Positions 9,786 through 19,563 are shown, counted from the stretch's first letter. The stretch is DNA of 64,000 bases from Solirubrobacteraceae bacterium (GCA_030447785.1 JAUJOF010000006.1:1-64000); one strand, 5' to 3'. Program-made: numbers and translations. Notes: a model not told the origin generated them from the letters alone.

Positions 9786-11207
9786 TCAGGCCTCGGTGCC
9801 CACGAGCGCGCGCTGCTCGGCCAGCGCGGGCAGGATGGCGGTGAAGCGGGTGCCGTGGCCGTCCACGGTCGGGGAGGTCAGCGCGACCGTCCCGCCGTGG
9901 GCGTCGACCACCGCGCGCACGATGGACAGCCCCAGGCCGAAGGAGCCCCCGCCGCGGTCGCCGGCGCCGCGCACGAAGCGCTCGAAGACGCGGTCGCGCA
10001 CCTCGGGCGGGATGCCGGGGCCGTCGTCCTCGACCACGAGCGTGACAGTGTCCTCCTCGCGCTGGACCGCCGCGCGCACATGGGTGCCCTCGGGGGTGTG
10101 GCGCAGCGCGTTCTCCATCAGGTTGAGCGCGAGGCGATGCAGCTCGTCGCGCGCGCCCTCCACCGGTGCGCGCTCGGCCTCCACCGTCAGCTCATGGCCG
10201 CCGGCCACCGGCTCCAGCTCGGAGGCCGCCTCCACCAGCACCTGGCCGACGTCGGTGGGCGCGCGCGGCGCAGCCCGCCCCACGTCGGCGCGGGCCAGCA
10301 GCAGAAGATCGGCGACCAGGCGGCGCATGCGCTGGGTGGAGCGCAGCGCCGAGCGTGCGGTCTCCTCGCGTTCACCGTCCAGCGTGTCAGCAAGCAGCTC
10401 GAGGTTGGCCAGCACGCTGGTCAGCGGCGTGCGCAGCTCGTGCGAGGCGTCGGCGACGAACTCGCGCTGGCGGCGCAGCATGACCTCGGTCTCCTCGCGC
10501 GAGGCGGCCAGCGCCTGGAGCATCTCGTCCAGCGTGCCGGCCAGCTCGGAGACCTCGTCGCGCGCGGCGGGCTGGGGCACGCGGCGCGCGGGATCGCGGG
10601 TGGTGGCGATCTCCCGCGTGGTCGACGTCAGCGCGGCGATGGGGGCCATGGCCCGGCGCGCGATGAACAGCCCGGCGCCCAGCGAGATGACCGTGCCCAC
10701 CAGCACGCCGAAGACCAGCGCCGCCTGCACGCCGCCGACCGTGGCCTCCAGGCGCGCAAGCGGCCGGGCGACCTGCAGGTAGGCGACGAAGCTCGGATCC
10801 TCCGCGCTGGTCAGCGCGCGGGTCTCGATGAGATAGCCCGCGGTCTCCACGCTGCGCTGCCGACGGGGAGGGCCGAGTTCCCGGTCGGGCGGCGTCTGGA
10901 GCACGACGCGCCCGCGCGGATCGACGATCCGGATGACCACGTCCTTGCTGAGCGCGACCATGTCGAGGGGAGGGTCGAGCTCGGTCACCTGGAAGGTCAG
11001 CGGGTCGAAGAAGAACTGGAGCCGGTCGGCGAGGTCGTCGGCGACCTGCTCGGTCTCCAGGGCGAACTCCTCGCGGATGCGGTCGGTGGTGAGGATCCCC
11101 ACGAAGACCGCGAAGCAGCACAGGATGGCCAGGGTGAGCAGCGCCGAGCCGCCGGCCAGGCGCCAGCGGATCGGGAGGTGCCTAGGCGCGGAGAACGTAG
11201 CCCGCAC
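9786..11207 (-). CDS. HAMP-containing sensor histidine kinase
   Basis: SHELRTPLTSVLANLELLADTL H-box, NLMENALRHTPEG N-box, DDGPGIP G1; GTG start at 11207 overlapping the end of the response regulator. Confidence 0.88.
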   Translation of the reverse strand: MRATFSAPRHLPIRWRLAGGSALLTLAILCCFAVFVGILTTDRIREEFALETEQVADDLADRLQFFFDPLTFQVTELDPPLDMVALSKDVVIRIVDPRGRVVLQTPPDRELGPPRRQRSVETAGYLIETRALTSAEDPSFVAYLQVARPLARLEATVGGVQAALVFGVLVGTVISLGAGLFIARRAMAPIAALTSTTREIATTRDPARRVPQPAARDEVSELAGTLDEMLQALAASREETEVMLRRQREFVADASHELRTPLTSVLANLELLADTLDGEREETARSALRSTQRMRRLVADLLLLARADVGRAAPRAPTDVGQVLVEAASELEPVAGGHELTVEAERAPVEGARDELHRLALNLMENALRHTPEGTHVRAAVQREEDTVTLVVEDDGPGIPPEVRDRVFERFVRGAGDRGGGSFGLGLSIVRAVVDAHGGTVALTSPTVDGHGTRFTAILPALAEQRALVGTEA

Positions 11208-11865
11208 CGCGGATCGTATGGAGGAGCCGAGCTTCACCACCGCTCTCCAGCTTGCGCCGGAGGTTGGAGACGAACACCTCGATGGTGTTCGTCGTCGCGA
11301 AGGGATCGTAGCCCCACACTTCCTCGAGCAGGCGTTGGCGCGCCACCACCAGGCGCTCGTTGCGCATGAGGTACTCGAGCAGCTCGAACTCGCGCTGGGT
11401 GAGCTCGATCGGGCGCGCACCGCGCGCCACCTCGTGGGTGTCGGGGTTGAGCGTGAGGTCGCTGACCACCAGCGAGGCCGCCCCGCGCGGAGGCCGGCGG
11501 CGCAGGAGCGCGCGCAGGCGCGCGAGCAGCTCCTGGCGGTCGAAGGGCTTGACCAGGTAGTCGTCGGCGCCCGCGTCCAAGCCCTCCACGCGCGACTCGA
11601 CGGCGTCGCGGGCGGTGAGGATGAGGATGGGCACGTCGCCGTCGTCGCGCAACTGCCGTGCGACGTCCACGCCGTCGATCTCGGGTAGGCCGAGGTCGAG
11701 GACGACCAGGTCGGGCGTGAAGGCGGCGGCGTCGCGCAGGGCCGCCTCGCCGTCGGCGCTTGCGCGCACCTCGTAGCCCTCCATGCGCAGCGAGCGCACG
11801 AGCACCTGGGCGATGTCCTCGTCGTCCTCGACCACGAGCACGCGGGCCGGTCGTTCGAGAGTCAT
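11182..11865 (-). CDS. OmpR/PhoB-family response regulator
   Basis: VLVVEDDEDIAQVL, DLVVLDLGLPEIDG, DDYLVKPF, winged-helix EVFVSNLRRKLE. Confidence 0.92.
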   Translation of the reverse strand: MTLERPARVLVVEDDEDIAQVLVRSLRMEGYEVRASADGEAALRDAAAFTPDLVVLDLGLPEIDGVDVARQLRDDGDVPILILTARDAVESRVEGLDAGADDYLVKPFDRQELLARLRALLRRRPPRGAASLVVSDLTLNPDTHEVARGARPIELTQREFELLEYLMRNERLVVARQRLLEEVWGYDPFATTNTIEVFVSNLRRKLESGGEARLLHTIRGAGYVLRA

Positions 11866-11912
11866 TGCGACAAGCGAGTGTAGGTCGGGCGGGTGAACGG
11901 GGGGTAAGGAGC

Positions 11913-13433
11913 TCACCCGCGCGGCGGGGGCACGAACAGGCGCACATTGCGATCCTCGCTGCCGCCGCGGGCGCCGTCGGGGCGCCCGCCCTGGGCGTCG
12001 AGGTGGGCCAACTCGCGGGCGTCGCCGGCCAGGCGCTCGCCGTCGTGGTCGACCACCCACGTCTCGATGGCCGCGCCGCCCCCGCGGGTGGCCACCACGC
12101 GCAGCATGCGCCCCTGCATCGGCCAGTCGGCCAGCGAGGCGGTGCCGATGAGCCAGAAGTCCTCGCGGCGGGTGATCTCGTGCTCGTGGGTGTGACCGTT
12201 GAGCACCGCCAGCGTGCGCGGGTGCTCCTCGAGCAGGGCGAGGGCCTCCTCGCCTCCGGCGGCCTCCGCGAGCGGTTGGTGGGTGGCCACGAGCACCCAG
12301 CGCTCGCCCGCCGCGCGCAGCTGCTCGGCCAGCCAGGCCCGCTGCCCGGCGGTGACGGTGCCGCCCGCGCCGCCCTCGCGCTGGACGATGTCGAGCACGA
12401 TCAGACGCACCCGCCCGCCCAGGTCGGCGCTGTAGTCCAGACGCCCGGGTGCGGCCTCGCGCGCGCGCATGCGCGCCCCCGAGCGCTTCGCCGCCGAGCG
12501 CAGGAGGTCGGTGGTTTCCCGCTCGCCAACGAGCGCGCGGTCGGGGTCGGCGGGCACCGTCGTGGTCTCCCCGGGCAGGCCGCCGGCGAGCACCCGGGCG
12601 ACCGTCTCAGGAGCGAGCGCCGGGTCGTCGGAGACGTCGAGGGCCTCGGCGTCCTCACGGTCGAGGCGTGTCACCACCTCGTTACCCGTGGCCACGGCCT
12701 GGAGCTGCGGGGTGGGCGGGACCTCGCCCTGCACGAGGAGGTCGTGGTTGCCCATGACCGGGAACCAGGGGACGTCCAGGCCCGAGGCATCGAAGGGGCG
12801 CTGGGCGTCGGTGAGCAGGTCGGGGCGGCGTGGCGGATCGACCCCGGGGCGGTAGACGAAGGGGTCGGGGTTGGAGGCCAGCTGCACACCGTCGTAGCCA
12901 CGCGCGCCCGAATCGAGTCCTGCCCGCCCCGCCCGCCCGCCGTTCAGCAGCCGGCCGGCCAGGCGCAGCTCGTTGCGCTGGGCGTTGTCGGCGCTGTCGC
13001 CCAGGACGAGCGCGGCTTGGGGCTCCTGGGCGTTGAGGGCGCGCACCGCGGCGTCGGCCACCTGTGCGCTGAGGGCCTCGTGGGGGCGGAAGGCCTCGGT
13101 GAGCGTGCCGCCCAGGCGGTCGAGGAAGGTCGCGCGGGCGGGTGACTCCTCGTCGCGCGCATGCAGGTCGGCGAGCACCCCCACCCGGGCCAGCTCCTGG
13201 CCGGTCGGCGCCGCCGGGGCCGCGGCGGTGCGGTCGACCAGGGGCTCGCCGGGGCCCGGCTCGGGCAGGCCGTCGCGATCGCGATCGACCAGCGTGGTCT
13301 CGCGGGTGGCGTCCTCGGGAAGGCCGGTGGTGGAGCTTGACCCTCCGCCGCACGCGCTGGACAGCGCGGCGACGAGGACCGCGGCGAGGGCGACGGCATG
13401 TCGCGGTCCGCGCGGTGAGGGGCGCGGGTTCAT
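11913..13433 (-). CDS. metallophosphoesterase lipoprotein
   Basis: lipobox LSSACGGG; GVLADLH, LVLGDSADN, VMGNHDLL, NGHTHEHE metallophosphoesterase motifs; ATG overlaps upstream permease stop (ATGA). Confidence 0.85.
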   Translation of the reverse strand: MNPRPSPRGPRHAVALAAVLVAALSSACGGGSSSTTGLPEDATRETTLVDRDRDGLPEPGPGEPLVDRTAAAPAAPTGQELARVGVLADLHARDEESPARATFLDRLGGTLTEAFRPHEALSAQVADAAVRALNAQEPQAALVLGDSADNAQRNELRLAGRLLNGGRAGRAGLDSGARGYDGVQLASNPDPFVYRPGVDPPRRPDLLTDAQRPFDASGLDVPWFPVMGNHDLLVQGEVPPTPQLQAVATGNEVVTRLDREDAEALDVSDDPALAPETVARVLAGGLPGETTTVPADPDRALVGERETTDLLRSAAKRSGARMRAREAAPGRLDYSADLGGRVRLIVLDIVQREGGAGGTVTAGQRAWLAEQLRAAGERWVLVATHQPLAEAAGGEEALALLEEHPRTLAVLNGHTHEHEITRREDFWLIGTASLADWPMQGRMLRVVATRGGGAAIETWVVDHDGERLAGDARELAHLDAQGGRPDGARGGSEDRNVRLFVPPPRG

Positions 13434-15734
13434 TCCTCGCGCAGCCCCGCCACGACGGGCTCGGCGGTGGCGCGCCGCGCCACCCACCAGGCGGCCGCCG
13501 CGGCCAACATTGCCACGCCGAGCGCGACCGCGAGGGCCTGCACGGTCGCGGCGCTCAACTCGAGGTCGGCGTAGCCCGCGGCCAGGTCGGCGGTGAGCGG
13601 CCCGAGGACCCAGCGCTCGAGGGCGAGCCCCGCCACGACCGCGGGCAGCGTCGCGGCGGCCACCACGCCGCCCAGCAGCAGGGCGACATGGCCGCGCCCG
13701 GCGCCCGTCGCGCGCAGGACCGCGATGGTGCCCCGCCGCTCGCGGGCGGTCAACGCCAGGGTCTGCACCAGCGTGTAGAGGCACACCAGGCCGTTGACCG
13801 CGGCGACGGCGCGCAGGAGCGCGGCGAGCACGGCGAGGAAGGAGGCCTCGTCGGGCGCCGCGCCGCCGACTTCCAGCGGCTCCGCCCCGAGCTCGAGCAG
13901 CGCGGCCTGCACCGCGCCGGGGGCGGCGCCCTCGGCCACCTTCACGGCCACCTGCGGCTCGTCGGCGCTGCCCTCGAGCGGACCAGGGTCGACGTAGGCC
14001 ACCCGTCCGCTGTTCTCCAGCGCGCGGACCACGCCGACCACCCGGAAGCGCGCCTCGTCGCCATCGGGCAGTTGGGCGGCCAGGACCCCGCCCACCGAGA
14101 GCCCCAGCGCGTCGGCGGTGCCCACGCCGATCTCCGCCTCGGGCAGACCGCCGGCATCCGTGCGCAGGCGCCGGCCCTCGGCCAGCGGTGGGGCCTCGAA
14201 GGCCACGTGGTCGCCGGCGAAGCCGATGAGGCGGAAGGTCGCGCCGAGCTGGAAGGAGTTGGCCGCCTCGACCTCGTAGCGCGCGGCGGCGTCGGCCACG
14301 CCGGGCAGGTCGCGCACCTCGTCCACGCGGTCGGGATCGAGGACCGCGGCGACCTCGTAGCGCTTGCCCAGCGCCGCGGGGTCGTCGCGTAGCTCGACCA
14401 GCAGGGAGGCCAGCGCGAGCATGAGCGCCACCACGCCGGTGGACACGGCGAGCACCAGCGCGGTGCCGCCCAGGCGGGCGGGCCGGCTGAAGGCCAGGCG
14501 TACGCCGAGGCCGACGAGGCCGGCGCTGGTGGCGCGGGCGCCGCGCCGACGGCGCTCGCCGCCGCCACCGGAGGCCCCGTGGGCGCGTGACCTCGGCGCC
14601 GCGCAGCAGGCCGACGATGGGCCGTCCGGTGGCGCGCCACGCAGGCCAGGCGGTGGCCAGCGCGACGAGCGCGACGATGGCCAGCCACGCGAGGCCCAGC
14701 GGGAGCACCAGCGCCCAGCCGGGGCCGAGCTGGTTGAGCGCCTGCAGGAGGCGCTCGCCCGGCACGGCGGCGACCAGGCCGCCCGCGGCCAGCCCCACCG
14801 CGGCGGCGGGCGCGGCCACCAGCGCCCCGCCCAGCGCGAAGCCGCCAGTCACCGCGCGGCGGGACACCCCGACCGCGCGCTGGATGCCGATTGTGTCCAG
14901 ACGGCGCTGCACGTCGGCGTGCGCAGCGGTGGCCAGCATGGCCGCCGCCGCGGCCAGCGCCACGAGCGAGAAGGCCACCAGCAGGGCGATCACGATCCCC
15001 GCGGCCTCGGCGACCGCCACGCGCACGCCCGCGCGCGTGACGAAGCGCAGATCCTCCAGCCCGTAGCTGGTGGCGCGCGCCTCGCGCAGCGTGACGTCGG
15101 TGCGCTGCGGATCGGTGGTCCACAGCAGGGCCATGTTCACGCCCAGCTGCTCGGGGCCCGGGATCTCCTCCTCCAGGGCGCGGCCCGACACATAGACGCG
15201 CGGCCCGGCGGCCAGCGGATAGGCGACGTTGTCGGGCGAGACGCCGATGCCCACCACCTCCAGCGCGACCCCGTCGTAGATGGTCAGCTCGTCGCCGACC
15301 TCCAGGCCCCAGTCGTCGGCCAGCCCCCGCTCGATCACCGTCTCGTAGGCGCTGTCGCCGACGTCGCGGCCCTCCACCACGGCATAGCCGCGACGCTCGC
15401 CGCGCACGGCCTGGATCACGCCGTCGCCGGTGGCCTCGCCACCGCCGTCGAAGGGCACGCCCGTGTACTCCGTGCGGTAGCTGTAGCCCTCGACGTTGGG
15501 CAGCGCGGCGAGGCGCTCGCCGACCTCCTCGCGCTCCTCCTCGGCAAAGCGCGCCAGTACGTCGGGCAGATCGGCGGCCTGCGCGGCGCGCTCGAAGCCC
15601 GTGGTCAGCCCGTAGGAGACGGTCAGCCCGGCGCCGAGCATGGCCGCCGCGGCGGCGATTCCCAGGGCGGCCAGCAGCGTGCGGGAACCTGCGGCGCGCA
15701 GGCGCCGCACGGCGTCCAGCGCCGCGGCCCTCAT
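13430..15734 (-). pseudogene. ABC transporter permease with two FtsX-like halves, split by a frameshift near 14575-14590
   Basis: N-half (from 15734) MRAAALDAVRRLRAAGSRTLLAALGIAAAAAMLGAG...GLLRGAEVT; C-half continues in another frame as GLVGLGVRLAFSRPARLGGTALVLAVSTGVVALML... to 13430. Confidence 0.75.
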
Positions 15735-16435
15735 GCCTGCAGGCGCTCCACCGGCGCGGTGCCCAGCGACACCTCGGCCAGGCGCCCGTCCTCCACGCGC
15801 AGCACGCGGTCGGCGATGGCGGTGGCCGCTGCCTCGTGGGTGACCAGCAGCACCGCGCGGCCCTCGTCGGCCGCCGCGCGCAGCAGTCCCAGCACGGTGC
15901 GCGCCGCCTCGGGATCGAGGTTGCCGGTGGGCTCGTCGGCCAGCACCAGCGGCGGATCGTGCACGAGCGCGCGAGCGACCGCGAAGCGCTGCTGCTCGCC
16001 GCCCGACAGCTCGTGGGGGAGGCGGTCGGCGACGTGGCCCAGCTCGAGCTGCTCGACCAGCGCGCGGGCGCGGCGCAGGGCGCCGGCGGGGGCGCCGGGC
16101 AGTCGCGCCGGCAACTCGACGTTCTCTGCGCCGGTGAGCTCGGGCACCAGATGGAAGAACTGAAAGACGAATCCGATCGCCCGCCCGCGCAGACGCGTGA
16201 GCTCGCGTTCGCGCAGACGGTCGATGCGCTGGCCGGCGACGGCGATCTGCCCCGCATCGGCCCGCTCCAGACCGCCCAGCAGGTGCAGGAGCGTCGACTT
16301 GCCCGACCCCGAGCGGCCGACCACGGCGACGACCTCGCCGCCCTGGATCTCCAGCGAGGCGTCCTCGAGCACGCGCCGCGCCGCCCGGCCCTTTCCGTGG
16401 GCCTTGACCAGCCCACGCGCGCACAGGACCTCCAT
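15731..16435 (-). CDS. ABC transporter ATP-binding protein (LolD/MacB type)
   Basis: VVGRSGSGKSTLLHLLGG, LSGGEQQRFAVARALVHDPPLVLADEPTGNLD. Confidence 0.92.
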   Translation of the reverse strand: MEVLCARGLVKAHGKGRAARRVLEDASLEIQGGEVVAVVGRSGSGKSTLLHLLGGLERADAGQIAVAGQRIDRLRERELTRLRGRAIGFVFQFFHLVPELTGAENVELPARLPGAPAGALRRARALVEQLELGHVADRLPHELSGGEQQRFAVARALVHDPPLVLADEPTGNLDPEAARTVLGLLRAAADEGRAVLLVTHEAAATAIADRVLRVEDGRLAEVSLGTAPVERLQA

Positions 16436-16767
16436 CGCAGCGAGGGTAGCCCCGGCAGAAGGGCGACCGCCCGCGTCCGGCCAGTGCCAACGCGCCCGGT
16501 AGGCGCTGCGCTGGTGAGGGGCGAAGGCCAGCTCCCAGGGTCGCCGCCCCAGGGTCGCCGAGTCGCGCTTGTGCTGCGCGGACGCCCTGGCCGCAGCATG
16601 AGGTGACGCTTCTCAGATCAAGGGTGCCTATGCGCGCCCGCGGGGGCTTCGGCGAGCTCCCACGAGGTGATCGGCTACCGGGTCTCCCCAGGGTAGGTGC
16701 GTGTGGGGCAACCTCATGTCGTCGGTGATGGCAGCCGAGCGGCGGCTCCCGCGAGGCGGTGCTCGCA

Positions 16768-17442
16768 TCAGCCTGCGCGTCGGGCGGCGACGACGGCGAA
16801 GTTGTGGTCTTTGAACAGGCAGTCGGCGTCGGCGAAGCCGGCCTCTCGCAGCCAGGCCAGGTGACGTTCGACTGAGGCTGTCCGGTCTTGCCGCATCCGC
16901 GTCTGCGATGCGCCCCACTGCGCATCGGTGGCACCGAGCTCTTGCGCGCGGCGCGCGTGCCATAGGGCGTATGCGTCGTCGAACAGGGCCGTGGGGCCTG
17001 CGACCTGTTCGGCATTGACGAAGATGCCACCGGGTGCGAGGGCGGCGTGGATCCGGCAGAACAGGTCGCTCTTGTCGCGGTCGTCGAGATGGTGGATGGC
17101 CAGTGCACTCACCACCGCGTCCCACGGGCCGTCAGGGAGCGGGCTCGTAAGGTTCGCCGTGATGTATTCGGCCCGCTCGCCGAGCAGGGCACGTGCCTCG
17201 GCCAGCATCGCCGGCGCGGCGTCTAACAGCGTCAGGTTGGCCTGGGGGTGCTCGTCGGCCACCATTTGGGCGACGAGGCCCGTCCCAGCGCCTAGGTCGA
17301 GGATTCGGTGCAGACGCCGGCCGGACAAACCGAGGGCGGCGATCGCCGTGCTGTAGAAGGCGTCGTACGGGGGGATGAGCCGCCTGCGTTCGGCTTCATA
17401 GCGGCTTGCGTGAGCATCGAAGAGGTCAGCTGCGTCTGTCAT
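16768..17442 (-). CDS. class I SAM-dependent methyltransferase
   Basis: RILDLGAGTGLVAQMVA, LTLLDAAPAML, WDAVVSALAIHHLDD. Confidence 0.82.
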   Translation of the reverse strand: MTDAADLFDAHASRYEAERRRLIPPYDAFYSTAIAALGLSGRRLHRILDLGAGTGLVAQMVADEHPQANLTLLDAAPAMLAEARALLGERAEYITANLTSPLPDGPWDAVVSALAIHHLDDRDKSDLFCRIHAALAPGGIFVNAEQVAGPTALFDDAYALWHARRAQELGATDAQWGASQTRMRQDRTASVERHLAWLREAGFADADCLFKDHNFAVVAARRAG

Positions 17443-17768
17443 ACTGTACAACTGTACGTTAACGCGCTGAGCGCGACGTTGAGGAGCCCTCCTCGGCATG
17501 CCGCACCTTCTGCCTCTACGACTGTCCCGAGCCGTTGGCTGACTGCCGGATTGCCGCTTCTCAGGCGCAGGGGCACCAGCAGGGGTGCCTCGCTGCGTGC
17601 AAGTCCCGGTCGACGTTCCGTAAGCCGATGGGCCGGTGCAGCGCCTCGTGACCGTGTCCTTGATCGTGGTCGTGCCCAGCTCAGCGCGGGCAGTGCCGGG
17701 CGTCCCCGTCGAGAGCGATCAGGGCTTGGCCACCGCTCAAGTGACGTGACCGTCGTATAGCCATCGAT

Positions 17769-17790
17769 TTGTCCCGCAGGCCGATCCCCT
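17769..17790 (+). repeat. 22-bp direct repeat copy A flanking the TA module
   Basis: TTGTCCCGCAGGCCGATCCCCT. Confidence 0.5.
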
Positions 17791-17806
17791 GACGGGGCGC
17801 AATGGG

Positions 17807-18067
17807 TCAGCGGTCGTAGACGTCGCGGCGGTGCCCGAGCATGATGACAACGACGAGGAGCACGTCGTCCTGAACGGTGTAGATGACGCGATAGTCACCG
17901 ACCCGAACGCGGAGTGCGGGTCGGCCTTTCGAGGCTCGGGCGGCCGGTGGACGCGGGTTCTGCGCCAAGAGTGCGATCGCGCCTTGGATCCGGCGACGAA
18001 TCGGCGGGTCGAGCTTGCGCAGCGCTCGTACGGCCGCTGGTCGCAGCTCGATCCGGTATTCGCTCAC
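17807..18067 (-). CDS. type II toxin, RelE/ParE family
   Basis: SEYRIELRPAAVRALRKLDPPIRRRIQGAIALLAQNPRPPAARASKGRPALRVRVGDYRVIYTVQDDVLLVVVIMLGHRRDVYDR; GTG overlaps antitoxin TGA. Confidence 0.88.
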   Translation of the reverse strand: MSEYRIELRPAAVRALRKLDPPIRRRIQGAIALLAQNPRPPAARASKGRPALRVRVGDYRVIYTVQDDVLLVVVIMLGHRRDVYDR

Positions 18068-18312
18068 TCCCAGCCCAGGTCTGCCTTCACCTGGTCCCAG
18101 GGGATGTTCGGGCCCTCCTCGTCCATCGCCGCGTCGAACGCCGCGACGTCCTCGGCGTCCTCGGCAGCGGCCATGAGCTGCTCGTAGCGCTCGTGACTCA
18201 GCAGCACGGCCGCACGCTGCCCGTAGCGCTCGAGGAAGACCGCCTCGGTCCGAGACAGCTCGACGGCGTCGGACAGGTTGTCGCGCGCGGCGCTGATGTT
18301 CATGGTGGCCAT
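18064..18312 (-). CDS. type II antitoxin, Phd/YefM family
   Basis: MATMNISAARDNLSDAVELSRTEAVFLERYGQRAAVLLSHERYEQLM...; directly upstream of and coupled to RelE toxin. Confidence 0.87.
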   Translation of the reverse strand: MATMNISAARDNLSDAVELSRTEAVFLERYGQRAAVLLSHERYEQLMAAAEDAEDVAAFDAAMDEEGPNIPWDQVKADLGWE

Positions 18313-18318
18313 ACGCGC

Positions 18319-18348
18319 ATTGTACAACTCGATGCGCTTCTTGTACAA
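18319..18348 (-). promoter_or_regulatory. TA promoter/operator: TTGTAC-N18-TACAAT with two TGTACA sites
   Basis: TGTACA palindromes at 18321-18326 and 18342-18347, overlapping the -10 and -35 respectively; ATG 6 nt after TACAAT. Confidence 0.6.
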
Positions 18349-18351
18349 CCC

Positions 18352-18373
18352 TTGTCTCGTAGGCCGATCCCCT
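18352..18373 (+). repeat. 22-bp direct repeat copy B flanking the TA module
   Basis: TTGTCTCGTAGGCCGATCCCCT, 20/22 identical to copy A. Confidence 0.5.
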
Positions 18374-18432
18374 TGCGGGCGACCTTGATGTCGCAGGTAG
18401 CAGGCGAGGTTGGTCGAACGAGCCGCCGCTCG

Positions 18433-19563
18433 CTATGCGGCCTCTTGGACCTCGAACGGCGCGACGAGGATCATTTCCTCCGCGTCTACGCCATCGCGGA
18501 CGTAGAGACGCGGGCGTCCCGAGTCGTCGTCGAGCACGGCCGCTTGGGCCTTGGCCTGCTCGAATGCACGTGCAAGGGCAGTACCGGCAGCCAACGAGCC
18601 GTACAGCTGTCCGGCGAAAGTCTTGGCCGTCTCGTCGTTGATCGGCTCTTCCATTCCGATCGCCGCGTCGATGAAGTTCGTTGCCATCGCCGCCTGAGCT
18701 GCCGACAGGCACGAGTTGAAGACAACGAGTCGGACCGGCTTGCGTACAGCGGTCAGAAGAAGCGCAAGCTGCTCATTGGACAGCTCTTGGGGGCGGCCAT
18801 CCGGACCCTCGAACAGCAGGGCGTCGCCGGCTCCGTGCCCGGAGAAGTGCACGATGTCTGGGTCGTAGCGGTTGAGCGCGTCAAGGATGTCCCTGATCTG
18901 GGTGGCCTGCACGGTCTCGAATCGGATCTGGTCGCGGTATTCGCTGGCCCGCACCTTCTGGTCGACCTCGTGAATCTCGCGATCCAGGCGCAGGGGCTTG
19001 TCATCGTCCTCGGATGCCTCCGGGGTGCCGGCCATGAACAGCGCCACGATCCGACACGGCGCGACCTGCCGGGCGGCCTGCAGCGCCTGCTCAAGTTCGT
19101 CGGTGCGCTGACGGAAACGCACGACCTCTCGCTGTGAGGCCAGCTCGCGCGCTCGTTGAGCTATGACCTCTCGCTCGCGTTCACGTTCCGCGTCGCGCTT
19201 GGCGCGGTCAGCCTTACGTTGCTCGCGCTCCTGGCTCTCTCTGGTCTTGCGCGCTTCCTTCGTGCGTGCGTCGGCAGCCTGACCTTCATGGCGGTGAACC
19301 TTGGCCTGGCAGTCAGCCATGTCCTTGGCGATCTTGGCTGCCTTCTCCCGGTGTTTCTGGGCATCGCTGCGCTTGCGAGCGGCCTCACTGATCTTGCTCC
19401 TGGCCTGACTCGACGACGAGGCTTTCGTGGCCGCGATATCCGCCTTCGAAGCCGCTTCTTCGGCACGGGCGGCAAGCTTGTCCTCGTCCGCTCGCCTTCG
19501 CATGAGGCCTTCGAGCTTCTTGCGCTCGGACGCCGCTTGGCGGTCGTAGTAGCTGGAGTCCAT
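18433..19563 (-). CDS. CHAT domain (caspase-like) protein with N-terminal charged coiled coil
   Basis: DIVHFSGHGAGDALLFEG (His) and RLVVFNSCLSAAQAAMA (Cys) dyad; about 150 aa Lys/Arg/Glu/Ala-rich helical N-terminus; SD GAGGAGGGG before ATG. Confidence 0.85.
   Translation of the reverse strand: MDSSYYDRQAASERKKLEGLMRRRADEDKLAARAEEAASKADIAATKASSSSQARSKISEAARKRSDAQKHREKAAKIAKDMADCQAKVHRHEGQAADARTKEARKTRESQEREQRKADRAKRDAEREREREVIAQRARELASQREVVRFRQRTDELEQALQAARQVAPCRIVALFMAGTPEASEDDDKPLRLDREIHEVDQKVRASEYRDQIRFETVQATQIRDILDALNRYDPDIVHFSGHGAGDALLFEGPDGRPQELSNEQLALLLTAVRKPVRLVVFNSCLSAAQAAMATNFIDAAIGMEEPINDETAKTFAGQLYGSLAAGTALARAFEQAKAQAAVLDDDSGRPRLYVRDGVDAEEMILVAPFEVQEAA

Noticed and set aside
11913-17108. 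1731-aa single ORF on the minus strand
   Set aside because: GC-rich frame openness only. Recognisable protein in this frame covers just the permease N-half and the metallophosphoesterase; intervening stretches are Arg/Ala/Gly-rich shadow translation of genes in other frames.
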